A stretch of 64,000 bases of DNA from Athripsodes cinereus (Eukaryota > Arthropoda > Insecta > Trichoptera > Leptoceridae): assembly GCA_947579605.1 (NCBI GenBank), contig OX388324.1:19847746-19911745 (forward strand). Reading direction: 5' to 3'. This document shows positions 52,921 to 63,039 of this stretch, piece after piece (position 1 is the stretch's first letter; each line of letters opens with the position of its first letter). The position numbers were made by a program, and so were the translations under genes. Under the pieces are notes generated by a model, which saw only the letters and a program-made list of their open reading frames with translations, did no database searches and was not told the DNA's origin.

Positions 52921-55893
52921 TTATAAAAAGAAGTACAAGTTCGGGTTTTTTTGTGGAAGCTGGTTCCACAACCTAGCACCATGAACTGAAAAAGAATCGG
53001 TGTAACAGCTCGAACGATGTGACGGGATCACTAGAAGATTGTTGGAGGTTGATCGTAGTGAAAGTCCGTGGGAGTGTAAAAACTCAAATCTTTCCTTCAA
53101 ATATAATGGAGTGATGGGATCAAATAAAATTTTATAAAGAAGGCAAAGAGTGTGAGCATTTCTGCGTTGAAGAATAGTTTTCCAGCCAAGGCGTTCACGA
53201 TATTCAGATATGTGATCGTATTTCTTGAAACCGAAGACATATCGAATGCAAGTATTCTGAAGACGTTCCAACTTATTTAAACCTTCAATCGACAGATCCA
53301 AGTAACAAACATCCGCATAGTCGAATAGGGGATGAATCAAAGATTGAACCAATAGCTTTTTTGTGTCTACTGAAAGGAAATTCTGCAATCTCCTAAGCGA
53401 ATGCAGTGAACCGAATACTTTTTTACTGATTATGTTGACCTTATTCCACCATGATAACTTGGAATCAAAGAACAAACCCAGATTTTTAACAACATCAGAA
53501 AATGGGATAGTTGAGTCGTTTAAGACTAAAGATGGCAAAGGAGCGAGTGAAGTAAGAGAAGACAGACTCCTAGGACTTCCGATAATAATTGCTTGTGATT
53601 TACTTGGATTAACTAAGAGTCCATGATCTCTACACCACAAATTTATGTATTCAAGGTTGGCATTCATATTGAAGAATGCAGCATCAATGTTATTCAGATC
53701 AAAGTGAATGTATAATTGGAGGTCATCCGCATAAAGATGATAGGCCCCGTGAAGATGTTCAGTAATCGGGTTGATGAAAATAGGGAAGAGTAAAGGGGAC
53801 AGTATACAACCCTGCGGAACTCCCGCCCCAAGGTCGACCCAATCGGATGCCCCATCACCAATACAGACCCTCTGCTGTCGGTCCCTAAGGTAGGAGTCCA
53901 TCCAACGCAGAGCATCACCAGAAATATTTAAAGCCTCCAATCGAGCCAGAAGGATATCGAAATCTACGCTATTGAAGGCACTACTAAAATCTAAAAGTGT
54001 CAGCAATGTCAAACGTCTTACCTCCATAGCGGATCTGACATCCTCAGAAATTTTAAGAAGGGCGGTTGTTGTACTATGTCCCCTACGAAAACCAGATTGG
54101 AATCGATTGAGATAATTGTTAGCCAGAAGATAGTCATTCAATTGCTGATAAACAAGTTTTTCCATGACCTTCGAAAGGAGAGGCAGAATTGAAATAGGCC
54201 GGTAATCCTTCGGTGAAGATGGGGAGCCAACCTTTGCCAGCGGGATCACATTTGCTTTTTTCCATTGGTTAGGAAACGAAGCTGAAAGAAGAGAAGAATT
54301 GATTATAAACACGATGATTGGAGTAATATAATCTGAAACAAGGTTTATCATTCTCAAACCTATACCGTCGCACCCAACAGCTGTGGACTTAATAGATTTG
54401 AGAGTTTTACGAACCTCCTCCAGTGTTATCAATTTAAACTTAAAGGGTTCGCCAGAAGACTTAACAACTCTAAGATTATTCAAAGAAGCGGTTTTTATAG
54501 AGGAATCAATTACAACAGGCGGGGTAGAAAAGTGGAGATTCAACTCATCAAGGCCAATAGTTACAGAATCAGAAGAGTCTTTCTGCTTACCCAACCCGTA
54601 TTTTTTAAGAAATTTCCACGTATTGCTCGGTGATGATGACTCAATACTGGACAGAAAAAAATCTTTTTTGGCTAAACGGCAGAGATGTGAGCAACGATTA
54701 CGTAGAAGCTTGTACTTCTCCCATCTAAAAGAGGATTTAGATATTTTAAATTTTACTTTTGCTCGATCTCGCCGGGCCATAAGTTTTCGTATTTCATCTG
54801 TAAGCCAAGGTGCTGGAGGATATTTCATTGGAGCAAATTGTACTGGGGCGTGTTTATCGAAAAGGTTGGTTATTGAACGATTGAACTCCTCAACCATGAA
54901 ATTTATGTCATTAGACTCATAAATCCTTTGCCAGGACAGTCTTTTAGCATCCTCGTATAGTTGATCTAGGTTTATTCGGCGAAAGTTTCGGAAGGAGTAA
55001 ATTTTTGGTTTCTCTTTAGGGAGCTTAACTTTATATGACACATAAATTAAATCATGGTTGGAGAAACCTGAAGCAGTCAACTGCCCGTGACATTTTACTT
55101 GGTCATGCAAAGATGTAATGATTAAGTCCAATAATGTCTCTGATATAAAATTTGTATTATATGTGTGGTGAGTTGGAAGCAGAGGCAAAACCTGAAGACT
55201 CAAGGCATTTAACACATTTAATAGTCTGGTAGCACGATAATCATTCTTGATGATACATGTGTTGAAGTCACCCATTATCATGCTATGTACATAGTGATGT
55301 GTCAAAGACTCCAATAAGGCCTCAAATTCTGCAAAATAGTTGCACGTCGGAGGGCAGTACACAACTCCCAACAATATTTTTGTGTGCATGGTAGGTACCT
55401 CAATGAATAAATACTCCATTCCCCCCACCACCTGTGATTCTGAAGACGAGACAACCTTGTAACCAATATCCTCCCGTAGGTAGATGGCGACGCCACCACC
55501 CACACGGTTAACCCTATCACAGCGAATTAGTTTGAACCCTGGAATATTGAAAAGAGACGATGGTAGCATGGGCTTAAGCCAAGATTCACTGACAAGGATA
55601 GCATGCAGATTAGTATATGAAAAAGAAGCAAGAAGTTCGTTATGATGAGCGGGAATACTCTGTGCGTTTATATGACAAATATTGAGAATACATTTAGAAG
55701 AGTCAAGGGATGATTGTAAGAGTTCAGAAAGAGATGGTGGAGAGCCAGTCGAAGAATTAGCAACCGAAATATAAGAATCAGAAAGAGAAAGTTGAGCAGA
55801 TGAATAGGAAGAGAGGGAGGGAGAGGGGGGGAGGGATTGAAAAGAATCCTCATGTTGTGCAGCGTCACTCATACCGTCATTCATTCTAGCCAT
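52921..55893 (-). CDS. LINE-K ORF2: endonuclease-reverse transcriptase
   Basis: 990 residues, ATG at 55893. The N-terminal AP-type endonuclease begins near residue 70 (C-H-I-N-A-Q-S), with S-E-S-W-L near 103, GDFN at 208-211 and a terminal S-N-H motif at 278-280. The RT follows, with DYRPISILP near 560, LLDFSSAFNSVD near 630, GVPQGC near 685 and YADD at 721-724. The C-terminal region ends in V-H-G-A-R-L-W-N-Q-L-P, typical of CR1/L2-group LINEs. The protein nicks target DNA and copies the element's RNA onto it. Oddity: the usual S-D-H of the endonuclease reads S-N-H, with Asp following. No stops, so ORF2 could be translated. Assignment to CR1, Kiri or a neighbouring clade needs a tree. Confidence 0.9.
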   Translation of the reverse strand: MARMNDGMSDAAQHEDSFQSLPPSPSLSSYSSAQLSLSDSYISVANSSTGSPPSLSELLQSSLDSSKCILNICHINAQSIPAHHNELLASFSYTNLHAILVSESWLKPMLPSSLFNIPGFKLIRCDRVNRVGGGVAIYLREDIGYKVVSSSESQVVGGMEYLFIEVPTMHTKILLGVVYCPPTCNYFAEFEALLESLTHHYVHSMIMGDFNTCIIKNDYRATRLLNVLNALSLQVLPLLPTHHTYNTNFISETLLDLIITSLHDQVKCHGQLTASGFSNHDLIYVSYKVKLPKEKPKIYSFRNFRRINLDQLYEDAKRLSWQRIYESNDINFMVEEFNRSITNLFDKHAPVQFAPMKYPPAPWLTDEIRKLMARRDRAKVKFKISKSSFRWEKYKLLRNRCSHLCRLAKKDFFLSSIESSSPSNTWKFLKKYGLGKQKDSSDSVTIGLDELNLHFSTPPVVIDSSIKTASLNNLRVVKSSGEPFKFKLITLEEVRKTLKSIKSTAVGCDGIGLRMINLVSDYITPIIVFIINSSLLSASFPNQWKKANVIPLAKVGSPSSPKDYRPISILPLLSKVMEKLVYQQLNDYLLANNYLNRFQSGFRRGHSTTTALLKISEDVRSAMEVRRLTLLTLLDFSSAFNSVDFDILLARLEALNISGDALRWMDSYLRDRQQRVCIGDGASDWVDLGAGVPQGCILSPLLFPIFINPITEHLHGAYHLYADDLQLYIHFDLNNIDAAFFNMNANLEYINLWCRDHGLLVNPSKSQAIIIGSPRSLSSLTSLAPLPSLVLNDSTIPFSDVVKNLGLFFDSKLSWWNKVNIISKKVFGSLHSLRRLQNFLSVDTKKLLVQSLIHPLFDYADVCYLDLSIEGLNKLERLQNTCIRYVFGFKKYDHISEYRERLGWKTILQRRNAHTLCLLYKILFDPITPLYLKERFEFLHSHGLSLRSTSNNLLVIPSHRSSCYTDSFSVHGARLWNQLPQKNPNLYFFL
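54780..55680 (-). other. Endonuclease domain of LINE-K ORF2
   Basis: Approximate domain span. Key residues: E in SESWL, D209 in GDFN, and H280. N279 stands where most AP-type LINE endonucleases have Asp, so catalytic competence is uncertain. Confidence 0.7.
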
Positions 55894-56720
55894 TCGCTTA
55901 AAATAATAAAATAAAATATAATGTATAAAATAAATAAGATAATAAGTAAGAAAACTGTGATTATATAATACTTAAAAATAAATAAGAGAAGTAAGAAAAA
56001 GTAAGGAAAAATCGGTAGTGAAGTAAGAGGTAAAAGAATTTCCGCGAGGCAGTTTTCAACTAGATAGTATGTATAAAAATAGCTATTAAAAGTGTTAAAA
56101 AGACAGATATTCCCGATCTTAAACAAAGAAAATAAGACATATATTATGTAAATGAGTAAAGAAAATTAATATAATAGAACTGTGCACGCACTCACCATCC
56201 TAACGAATATCCACTCTTCGGTAATATAACCATTATGTGTGAAATATACACATGTTCACTATCCTAAAACAACAGTCTGCAGTAACTAAATAAATTATCA
56301 AACGTTTCAATCAACACTTAACATTTTATCAGCAGAATAACTTATACTATTTTAAGAAAAATATTGATATATTATGTGACATATTATTATAAACAACGAT
56401 ATCATTTGAAAAGCAGAATGACAGTCATACAGTATTGCAATAGATATAAAACAAAGAAAAAAAATCAAAGTAAAGGTGTCGTTGACGATCCGACATCTTT
56501 CAAGTGAATATTTGTGGACAACTTCAAGTTTGTTTATGATTAAAGTGTGATGAGGTTCTGACATGTTACAAGTTTAAGAAAGTGTGAACATATTTAATGG
56601 GCAAGACGATTAAAGCTGATATATGGAAAAACAATCATTGAGAACATTAATTAAAAAAAAGACAAATAATGGAACTAACATCTGTAGCAGGTCGGTGGCG
56701 AAGAGTTAAATAGAAAGAAA
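55894..56720 (-). other. LINE-K inter-ORF region
   Basis: About 830 AT-rich bases between the ORF1 and ORF2 frames, with no supported frame of their own. This is longer than usual for LINE spacers, so an undetected insertion or a missing ORF1 part is possible. Confidence 0.45.
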
Positions 56721-57385
56721 CTATTTGTTCGACCGGTACCTCAGCTGTCTTCTTTCTTCAACAAGACTGGCGTCATCCAGGTCAGATAGTCTTGAAATTT
56801 TCTTCTTGCTGTTATCAGGTAGCTTTACATATACATCTCCATTCATCGTCCAACAGTTTTTGACACCCATTTTACTTTTAGCCTCTGTAAACAGTGTGAG
56901 AGTTCTCGGAGTGAGAGACTCTGTTAACAGCCATTTTGATTTTTAAGTGTCGTTTTTCTGCTCCAAACATCGATCTTTTGCTGGAATGTGTGGAACCTTA
57001 TGATTATTGGCCTGGGTTTATCTCTCTTGATACCAATCCTGCGAATTTCCTTAATAGTGTTGGGATCAATTGACAATGGTGTTTCTTTTATTGCTGTTTC
57101 TGCACTTTTCTCCTCAGGGGCACCGTGTAGAATTAAAGTTTTTCGTCGACGAGACTTCTCTAAATCCTCCACACGATCCTCCAATTTGCTGGTCCTAAGC
57201 TCCATGGCCTCCATCCTCGTCTCCAGTGACTCCAAACGCTTCTCGATTGTCTTTTTGAAGGAGGCGAATTCCGCGATTGTATCAACCGATGTACCGCCGC
57301 AGTGGCAAGTGTTGATTCGGCCCTCAAGGTCTGCCAATTTTTGATGAAAATAAGACTTCAGCATTTTGGTGTCCCCTGAGTCCAT
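56721..57385 (-). pseudogene. LINE-K ORF1 (coiled-coil RNA-binding), frameshifted
   Basis: From ATG 57385 the frame encodes a segment with a C-H-C-G-G pair, a leucine-heptad coiled coil (K-R-L-E-S-L-E-T-R-M-E-A-M-E-L), then R-K-T-L-I-L-H-G-A-P, which starts an RRM-like domain. This is the organisation of L1-type ORF1 proteins that coat element RNA. The frame stops at 56924 in an A-rich stretch. In another frame the sequence continues in the same style (T-P-R-T-L-T-L-F-T-E-A-K, then G-D-V-Y-V-K) to a stop at 56721. A single frameshift near 56935-56945 therefore splits the gene. Confidence 0.75.
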
Positions 57386-57544
57386 ATTTAACAATTTTTT
57401 ACTGCCGTCGCTAATTAAAATTGAGTTTAAAAAATTATTTCATGGACGCGATTATTCTAGTAGTATTCGCGTCTAGGCGGAACCGGAAAAACCTGTGTAC
57501 ATATAAGAGTTCTGCAAAAACAGATTCTGTCAATTGACTTATGG

Positions 57545-57790
57545 TGCTGCGTAGAGGGAGACTGTCTTAATATGTTGATCGTGCCTTCTGCGTGATTGAC
57601 CTATATATTGCTTTGGAACAAAATCCCCTTTGATTTGCGGACTCTGGAGAGTGTAGAGGTGTTCAAGGCAAGGTTAAAAACCCTATTATTCAGGAAGTGT
57701 TATGATTGTTGAATGGGTCCTTGCGGGGTTTTTTCACAAAACGGCGCATCTTAAAAAAATGACTAGTTTATTATTATTATTATTATTACT
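57545..57790 (+). pseudogene. LINE-L (L2-like) 3' part, right of LINE-K
   Basis: The plus frame encodes Y-V-D-R-A-F, then L-W-N-K-I-P-F-D-L-R-T-L-E-S-V-E-V-F-K-A-R-L-K, the closing segment of L2-type RTs ('LWN-LP...F-K-LKT-LF'). It ends with a stop and a TTATTATTATTATTATTAC tail. It continues the copy seen at 52325-52477; about 50 codons between the two parts are missing. Confidence 0.75.
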
Positions 57791-58109
57791 ATTTTATTAC
57801 GAATCTATTGTACCTATTATGTCAATTGTTATAACAATTGTTACGCATGTATTGTAATATACTACTAAGCCCATAAACATCTGTGACAACAGCTTGATAT
57901 AATTTATTAGGTAGGGATTAAATACATATGTATAGGTATTGTATGTACATTATGTTTAACCCGATGTAATGTGTATTACTCAATTAAATTGATTAATTAC
58001 TCAGATACTATATAATACTATATATTGTTGTTAGATATTAGATACATACCTACATGTTGTATGGATAATCTGATATATACAAATAGTATATTGGTTAGTT
58101 ATTATTATT
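57791..58109. other. AT-rich, nothing recognised
   Basis: No supported feature. Confidence 0.5.
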
Positions 58110-58770
58110 ATTATTTGGATGATTTGTAAAGCGCCGTTTAGTGAAAAAAATCCACCTCAAGGGCGCTCTTTGCTAACTAAGGTTGTGTCTGGATTATTCC
58201 GTGAGATTTCTTGAATAGATAAGTCTTCAGTTGGTTCTTGAAACGAGATATGTCCTGCGTTTCTCTGATCATTTGTGGAAGCCTGTTCCAGACTACAGGT
58301 GCAGATATTGCAAAAGCACGCTCCACGTACACTGGTTTCGATACAGGACTGGTAACCTCCAATTTAGTTGTAATATCTTGACAAGACCTCAGTGTTGTCT
58401 GTCTATGACTTAACGCCTGTCTACCGCAGAGTTCCATGATATATTCTGGGGCCATAGCATGAAGTGCCTTAAATACTGTCAAACACACTTTAAATTCGAC
58501 TCTCTCCGGACATCTGAGCCAGTGAAGAGATTGAAGGGTGGCAGATATATTGTGTGAAGAGCGATTCAGTTGATAAATGAAACGTGCAGCCGCATTAAAA
58601 ACGTACTGAATCCTCTGGAGTTGATATTGTGGCAGATTTGCGAGGATGCCATTGCAGTAATCCAATCGTGATATGACGAATGAGTTAATTATGGTTTTAG
58701 CTCCGTCGGTTGATATATTTTTCCTTATGTTCTTGAGCTGCCTTAAAGTATAGAAACCACTACTATGTTA
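58110..58770 (-). pseudogene. LINE-L (L2-like) RT C-terminal region
   Basis: The minus frame ending at 58177 encodes S-R-L-D-Y-C-N-G-I-L, L-Q-R-I-Q-Y-V-F-N-A-A-A-R, L-H-W-L-R-C-P-E-R-V-E-F-K, Y-V-E-R-A-F, V-V-W-N-R-L-P and F-K-N-Q-L-K-T-Y-L-F. This is the full set of landmarks after the RT core of L2/CR1 LINEs. It stays open back to about 58760 (S-G-F-Y-T-L-R-Q-L). The 3' end has AACGGCGCTTTACAAATCAT plus an ATAATAATA tail. It is 5'-truncated: the catalytic YADD region is missing, but the frame left is unbroken. Confidence 0.8.
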
Positions 58771-58807
58771 ATATAATATTACAAGATGTTATTTCTAATA
58801 CAGATAA

Positions 58808-59062
58808 TTTATCCCGTGGAGCACCCGGTAAAGAATTGGTCTCCCACTCTTCTGCGTAAGTTTTCGAGTGCCCTGTAAAAGGCAGGTGTTCGAAAAAAAT
58901 AAGACATTTTACATCTTAAATTCAGCGATGAGGTTTGCCACCCATCCTGAATGTCTTGATTTTATATTGGCACGAAGAGGACAGTTTGCATGTTTCTTAC
59001 ATGCAGCTGATCTGCTGGCTACCCCACTTGTGGGATATGCCGTGATGGTATAGTATAGTAGT
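58808..59062 (+). repeat. REP-B, complete reference copy
   Basis: CCCGTGGAGCACCCGGTAAA, TTGGTCTCCCACTCTTCTGC, AAGTTTTCGAGTGCCCTGTA, AAAGGCAGGTGTTCG, GCGATGAGGTTTGCCACCCA, TCCTGAATGTCTTGATTTTA, TTGGCACGAAGAGGACAGTT, CATGCAGCTGATCTGCTGGC and CCCCACTTGTGGGATATGCC, then TATAGTATAG. This is the clearest copy for defining the family. Confidence 0.8.
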
Positions 59063-59300
59063 AGTATAATTTATTTATTTTATTATTTTTGCACAACATA
59101 TTTTGCATAACAAATCAACAAATTTTCAAAAAATAAACGTGATTATTTGCAGTGCAAGATCATCACTATAATAATAAGATAATATAAGTGATTTCGATTG
59201 TCTACCATGTAATATTAAAACAAAACTTTATTTATATATCCAAGATTCTCATTTAGGTAATCTATTAATTTATTTATTTTTATTAATTTAGTATTAATTA

Positions 59301-59305
59301 CACAT
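59301..59305. repeat. Target site duplication CACAT, left
   Basis: CACAT precedes the left LTR and recurs at 63017-63021 after the right LTR. Confidence 0.7.
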
Positions 59306-59505
59306 TGTTAAATCACATAAAAAATGTTTATAATAAACTATAAATTGGGTGCATATATATGTTCACTTGTAATACTGTTATATACCTACTATGTAGCGAT
59401 GCATTTGTTCTATGTAACGGTTTTCATATTAGTTGGCAAATAAACTCCTTGGCTCCTGCACGTACTTGTTTCTAATTTCACCCGTCCTCGATTGGCCTTC
59501 CAACA
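59306..59505 (+). repeat. Left LTR of non-autonomous element
   Basis: TG...CA ends. It matches 62816-63016 with a handful of substitutions and small indels (for example GGCAAATAAACTCCTTGG against GGCTAATAAACTCCCTGG). The next bases, TGGCCATTCGACCGG, are a possible primer-binding site. Confidence 0.75.
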
Positions 59506-60114
59506 TGGCCATTCGACCGGATTTATTTTCTTTAAAATAAGCAATAATAATTGAATAAAACAAAATTTAAAAATGTAATTTAATAAATATTAAAATGCAG
59601 TTTTGCATAAATAAAACATAACACGTGCAAGAAGAAATTAAACTTTAAAAATAATAAAATTAATTAAAAATTAATATTTAAAACAATATTAAAAATACCA
59701 CTCAAATTTCAATAAAATGTTATAAAATTTAATAAATCAATATTTAAAGTGCTATTTAAAAATACCAATCAATTTCAATATAAATTCAAGCGATTTTCGC
59801 AATAATAATAGAATAATTGTGCTAATATAAAATATGCACAATTTTATAAAAATTTAACAAAATTAAAAATTAATATTAAAAATTATTTTGAAGAATGCCG
59901 CTCAAGAAATGAAATATAAAGTTTATAATAATTAACTAAAGCGATGTAAAAAAAAAGGCAAATCATTAAAAAATAAACATGTGGAAGAGATCGCGCATGC
60001 AGAGTTGCAACAATATTAATATAAAGCAACATATAAAAATACAACATATCAATGTGATGTTTCACAAGGAAAAGCAGATTATCCAGTTAAACCTAGATGA
60101 AGGGAGAAACCTAG

Positions 60115-60408
60115 GTGTGTTTTAGAGGAAGGTTCATCTGGTATTTCTGCACCCATTCAAGGACAGGCATATTGGAACGAGCCACTCAAGACGCCGCCAT
60201 ATTGATGACGGAAGAGGAAGAGGAAAAGCGACAGCGCCATCTTTGTTCCGATAGCAGCCATTTTTCAACCATGGATGAAGCAGACAGCACTAATAGAGTC
60301 AACTCATTGAAAGGAGCCATAGAGTAATATAATAATGAGCTGTTGTTGATGCTTCAAACTGCATCTATGGAAAGCAAATGTGAATATGACAGATGGTCTT
60401 CTATTCTG
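60115..60408 (+). pseudogene. Small ORF in the non-autonomous element, interrupted
   Basis: An ATG near 60271 opens M-D-E-A-D-S-T-N-R-V-N-S-L-K-G-A-I-E, then a TAA at 60325. The same frame continues with N-N-E-L-L-L-M-L-Q-T-A-S-M-E-S-K and D-R-W to a second stop near 60408. It could be the N-terminal remnant of a Gag, but I cannot match it to a known family. A poly-Glu stretch lies just upstream in another frame. Confidence 0.35.
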
Positions 60409-60856
60409 AGATAAGTAATGTTGATGTGTTTTATTTAAATATTTTCAAGTCTAAATTAATTATTATTTATTCTTAAGTTGCAGTTCTGATGTGCGGTATT
60501 ATTTAACATCGCAAATAAAAATATACACACACTATTGCATTGTAGATGTTGTGTTAAAAGACAGGCTCTGTGACGAATCAATTTAAATTATTCTGAAATT
60601 ATTGTTTGATAATATAATGTGCTGTGTTTGAAGCACTTATGATAAAAAGATTTTGAATGATAAAACAATAATAAATAAAACAGTGATTATCTGTACTTCT
60701 CTGTCACGGCGCCTGCCTTAAAATTTTCAATTGCAGAAAGGTCTTATAAACCTGCAATATATATTTAAGTTGCGACAAAGACTCAAAAGCCTGCAACAAC
60801 ATTTAAAGTTACAAAATAAATATAGTAACACAAATACTCTTACCCTAAGAGGTAAG

Positions 60857-61270
60857 ACAAACAAAAAATGGGTTTTACGTAACCGTAAAAAAATACGTTC
60901 TAAGTTCAAAACACATTGTGATGTCAATGTGTCATCAGAACACCAAAAACTTAAATAAAAAATTCCGTACGCGTTGTGACGTCAACGTTGTATTCGGAGG
61001 AAAATAAGGTTGTATAACCAAACAAAAAATGGGTTTTACGTAACCGTAAAAAAATACGTTCTAAGTTCAAAACACATTGTGATGTCAATGTGTCATCAGA
61101 ACACCAAAAACTTAAATAAAAAATTCCGTACGCGTTGTGACGTCAACGTTGTATTCGGAGGAAAATAAGGTTGTATAACCAAACAAAAAATGGGTTTTAC
61201 GTAACCTTGAAAATACGTTATAAGTTCAAAACATATTGTGATGTCGATATGTAATCAGAACACCAAAAAA
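60857..61270 (+). repeat. 161-bp tandem repeat, about 2.5 units
   Basis: ACAAAAAATGGGTTTTACGT recurs at 60861, 61022 and 61183, a period of 161. The first two units are nearly identical; the third is diverged and short. Each unit holds the dyads CACATTGTGATGTCAATGTG and CGTTGTGACGTCAACG, the latter with a perfect TGACGTCA. Confidence 0.85.
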
Positions 61271-61970
61271 GGGGGTTTTCATGGCCTCCAACAAAATTCT
61301 CTTGCCATAAAATGCAAGAGAGTTACAATAGAGTCTTTAAGGCCTGTAACAAAACAATACATGTAAATATGCATTTAAAATTGTTTAATACAATAAATGT
61401 TGCATATAGCAAAAATTTAAAGGTAAAATACCTAATAAAAAATGTTATTTACCAATAAGGTAAAATTAAATAAAACATAAATAAAATTATAGTTAAAATG
61501 TACTGAACAGGTATGTCTATATATAAAATGTAATCAAGTGATAAGCTTCATGTTCAAAGTTATTAGTTTGATTAATTGTTTAAAAAAAAATATTGTATAT
61601 AATATCATGTTGTGTTAAATAAAGATTTTACAAAAGCTGTCACACTTGAATGTCACATTTCATGGCAAATAAAGTATATCAAATTTATCAATTAAAAGAA
61701 ATATTTTATTGAACACATGAAGGGGGCATGTAAAATGTATGACTAAATACCTACTTGTTTGATTATATTGTAATGTACTTACTCACAAAACAAAAATATG
61801 TTTTTGTGTATAAAAATGTAATTTGGAAAGCTAAATACCTAAATGTTTTACATTGTATACCTACATGAAAACCTATAATAAATTGTAAAGCAAATTAATT
61901 GCAAAAACATATAGGCACTTCCTTATTGTTTATGTTGAATAATATATTTTATATTCTTGCTTTGGTTGGA

Positions 61971-62340
61971 AGTACCTACCAGTAAAAATAATTAAATTCT
62001 TTTAGGTATATGTGAAATACCTATTTGGAGGTACTTATCAATTAAAATAATAACTTTTTGTTATCTATGAAATATCATATTTATAGCAGCTTACATTATA
62101 GGTTAAAATCAAAAAAAAAAATCTTTAATACCGAATTGTAGGTACTTAATAATTAAATGATAGCCTTTGTTATGTATTAAAATATTACACTTGTAACAGC
62201 CTATATTGTGATTGAATCAATTGGTAGAATTTCCTTTGATATTTGTTTGGTAGTACCTACCTATTAAGATAATAACAATTTGTTATTTGTAAAATGTTAC
62301 ACTTGTAACAACTTGCATTACAGTTGTGCCTTTTGATAAT
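61971..62340 (+). repeat. Degenerate tandem repeat, units of about 110-120 bp
   Basis: AGGTACTTATCAATTAAAAT (62031), AGGTACTTAATAATTAAAT (62140) and AGTACCTACCTATTAAGAT (62255) each lead into TTTGTTAT and a TTACACTTGTAACAGCCT-like block. A partial unit occurs at 61971. Confidence 0.6.
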
Positions 62341-62815
62341 ATTTTCTTTAATGCAGCAGCCAAATAAAATTCCTTTATAAAATAGGGCAGAACTGTGATG
62401 TAAACATATAATAAAATAAACATGTATTTATTAGCTCATTAGGTATAGAGCAATTATTAGCAACAATGTTGATTTATATTTAATTATAGGTAAATAAAAA
62501 TGCCTATGCAGATTAAACTTATAGGAAATAGAAATACCTAAGTTATTCAAAAGTATGACTTTATTGTTTAACAGATTTATTGTTTATGAAACATAAGTGT
62601 GAGTACATACTCAAAAAAATATATCAAAATTTAATATTTATAGAATGTGAAAAATAATTTGTACAATGTAGTGAAATATTGTGTATCTGAATGTAAAATG
62701 ATGAAGACATGATTTCCTGGGATGATACGAGGAGATGAGAAAAAATATAAAATTAAAAAAAAAAAATACAGTCCACTGAAACATCAAGGCATCTCTTCGT
62801 GCGTCCTTGGGAATA

Positions 62816-63016
62816 TGTTAAATCACATAAAAAATGTTTATAATAAACTATAAATTGGGTGCATATATATGTTCACTTGTAATACTGTTATATACCTACT
62901 ATGTAGCGATGCATTTGTTCTATGTAACGGTTTTCATATTAGTTGGCTAATAAACTCCCTGGCTCCTGCACGTGTATTTGTTTCTATTTTCACCGTCCTC
63001 GATTGGCCTTCCAACA
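62816..63016 (+). repeat. Right LTR of non-autonomous element
   Basis: 201 bases, TGTTAAATCACA to CCTTCCAACA, followed by CACAT. No strong purine tract precedes it; the last internal bases are CCTTGGGAATA. Confidence 0.75.
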
Positions 63017-63039
63017 CACATTGTCAACATAGTATCACA

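Larger units (their letters stand above)
52478..57540 (-). mobile_element. LINE-K, nearly full-length CR1-like LINE
   Basis: Minus-strand element: short 5' region, ORF1 (57385-56721, one frameshift), an AT-rich spacer of about 830 bp, intact ORF2 (55893-52921), and a 3' untranslated region with GGGTTAGTTGGAAGATATCG and a GATAAACTCGCCC block, ending in GTGCAATAAAG plus an (ATT)n tail at 52478. It interrupts an L2-like copy. The 5' boundary near 57540 is approximate and I could not read a clean target duplication. Confidence 0.8.
59306..63016 (+). mobile_element. Non-autonomous LTR retrotransposon
   Basis: 3711-bp unit bounded by direct terminal repeats of 200 and 201 bases (TGTTAAATCACA to CCTTCCAACA) and by CACAT duplications. 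The interior has no protease, RT or integrase frame, only AT-rich sequence, a small broken ORF and two tandem arrays. This fits a large non-autonomous LTR derivative that borrows enzymes from another element. A 5-base duplication fits several LTR superfamilies, so the helper is unknown. The orientation assumes TGGCC after the left LTR is the primer site. Confidence 0.75.

Noticed and set aside
54383..54922. 179-codon plus-strand frame
   Set aside because: Antisense to the intact LINE-K ORF2. No independent domain.
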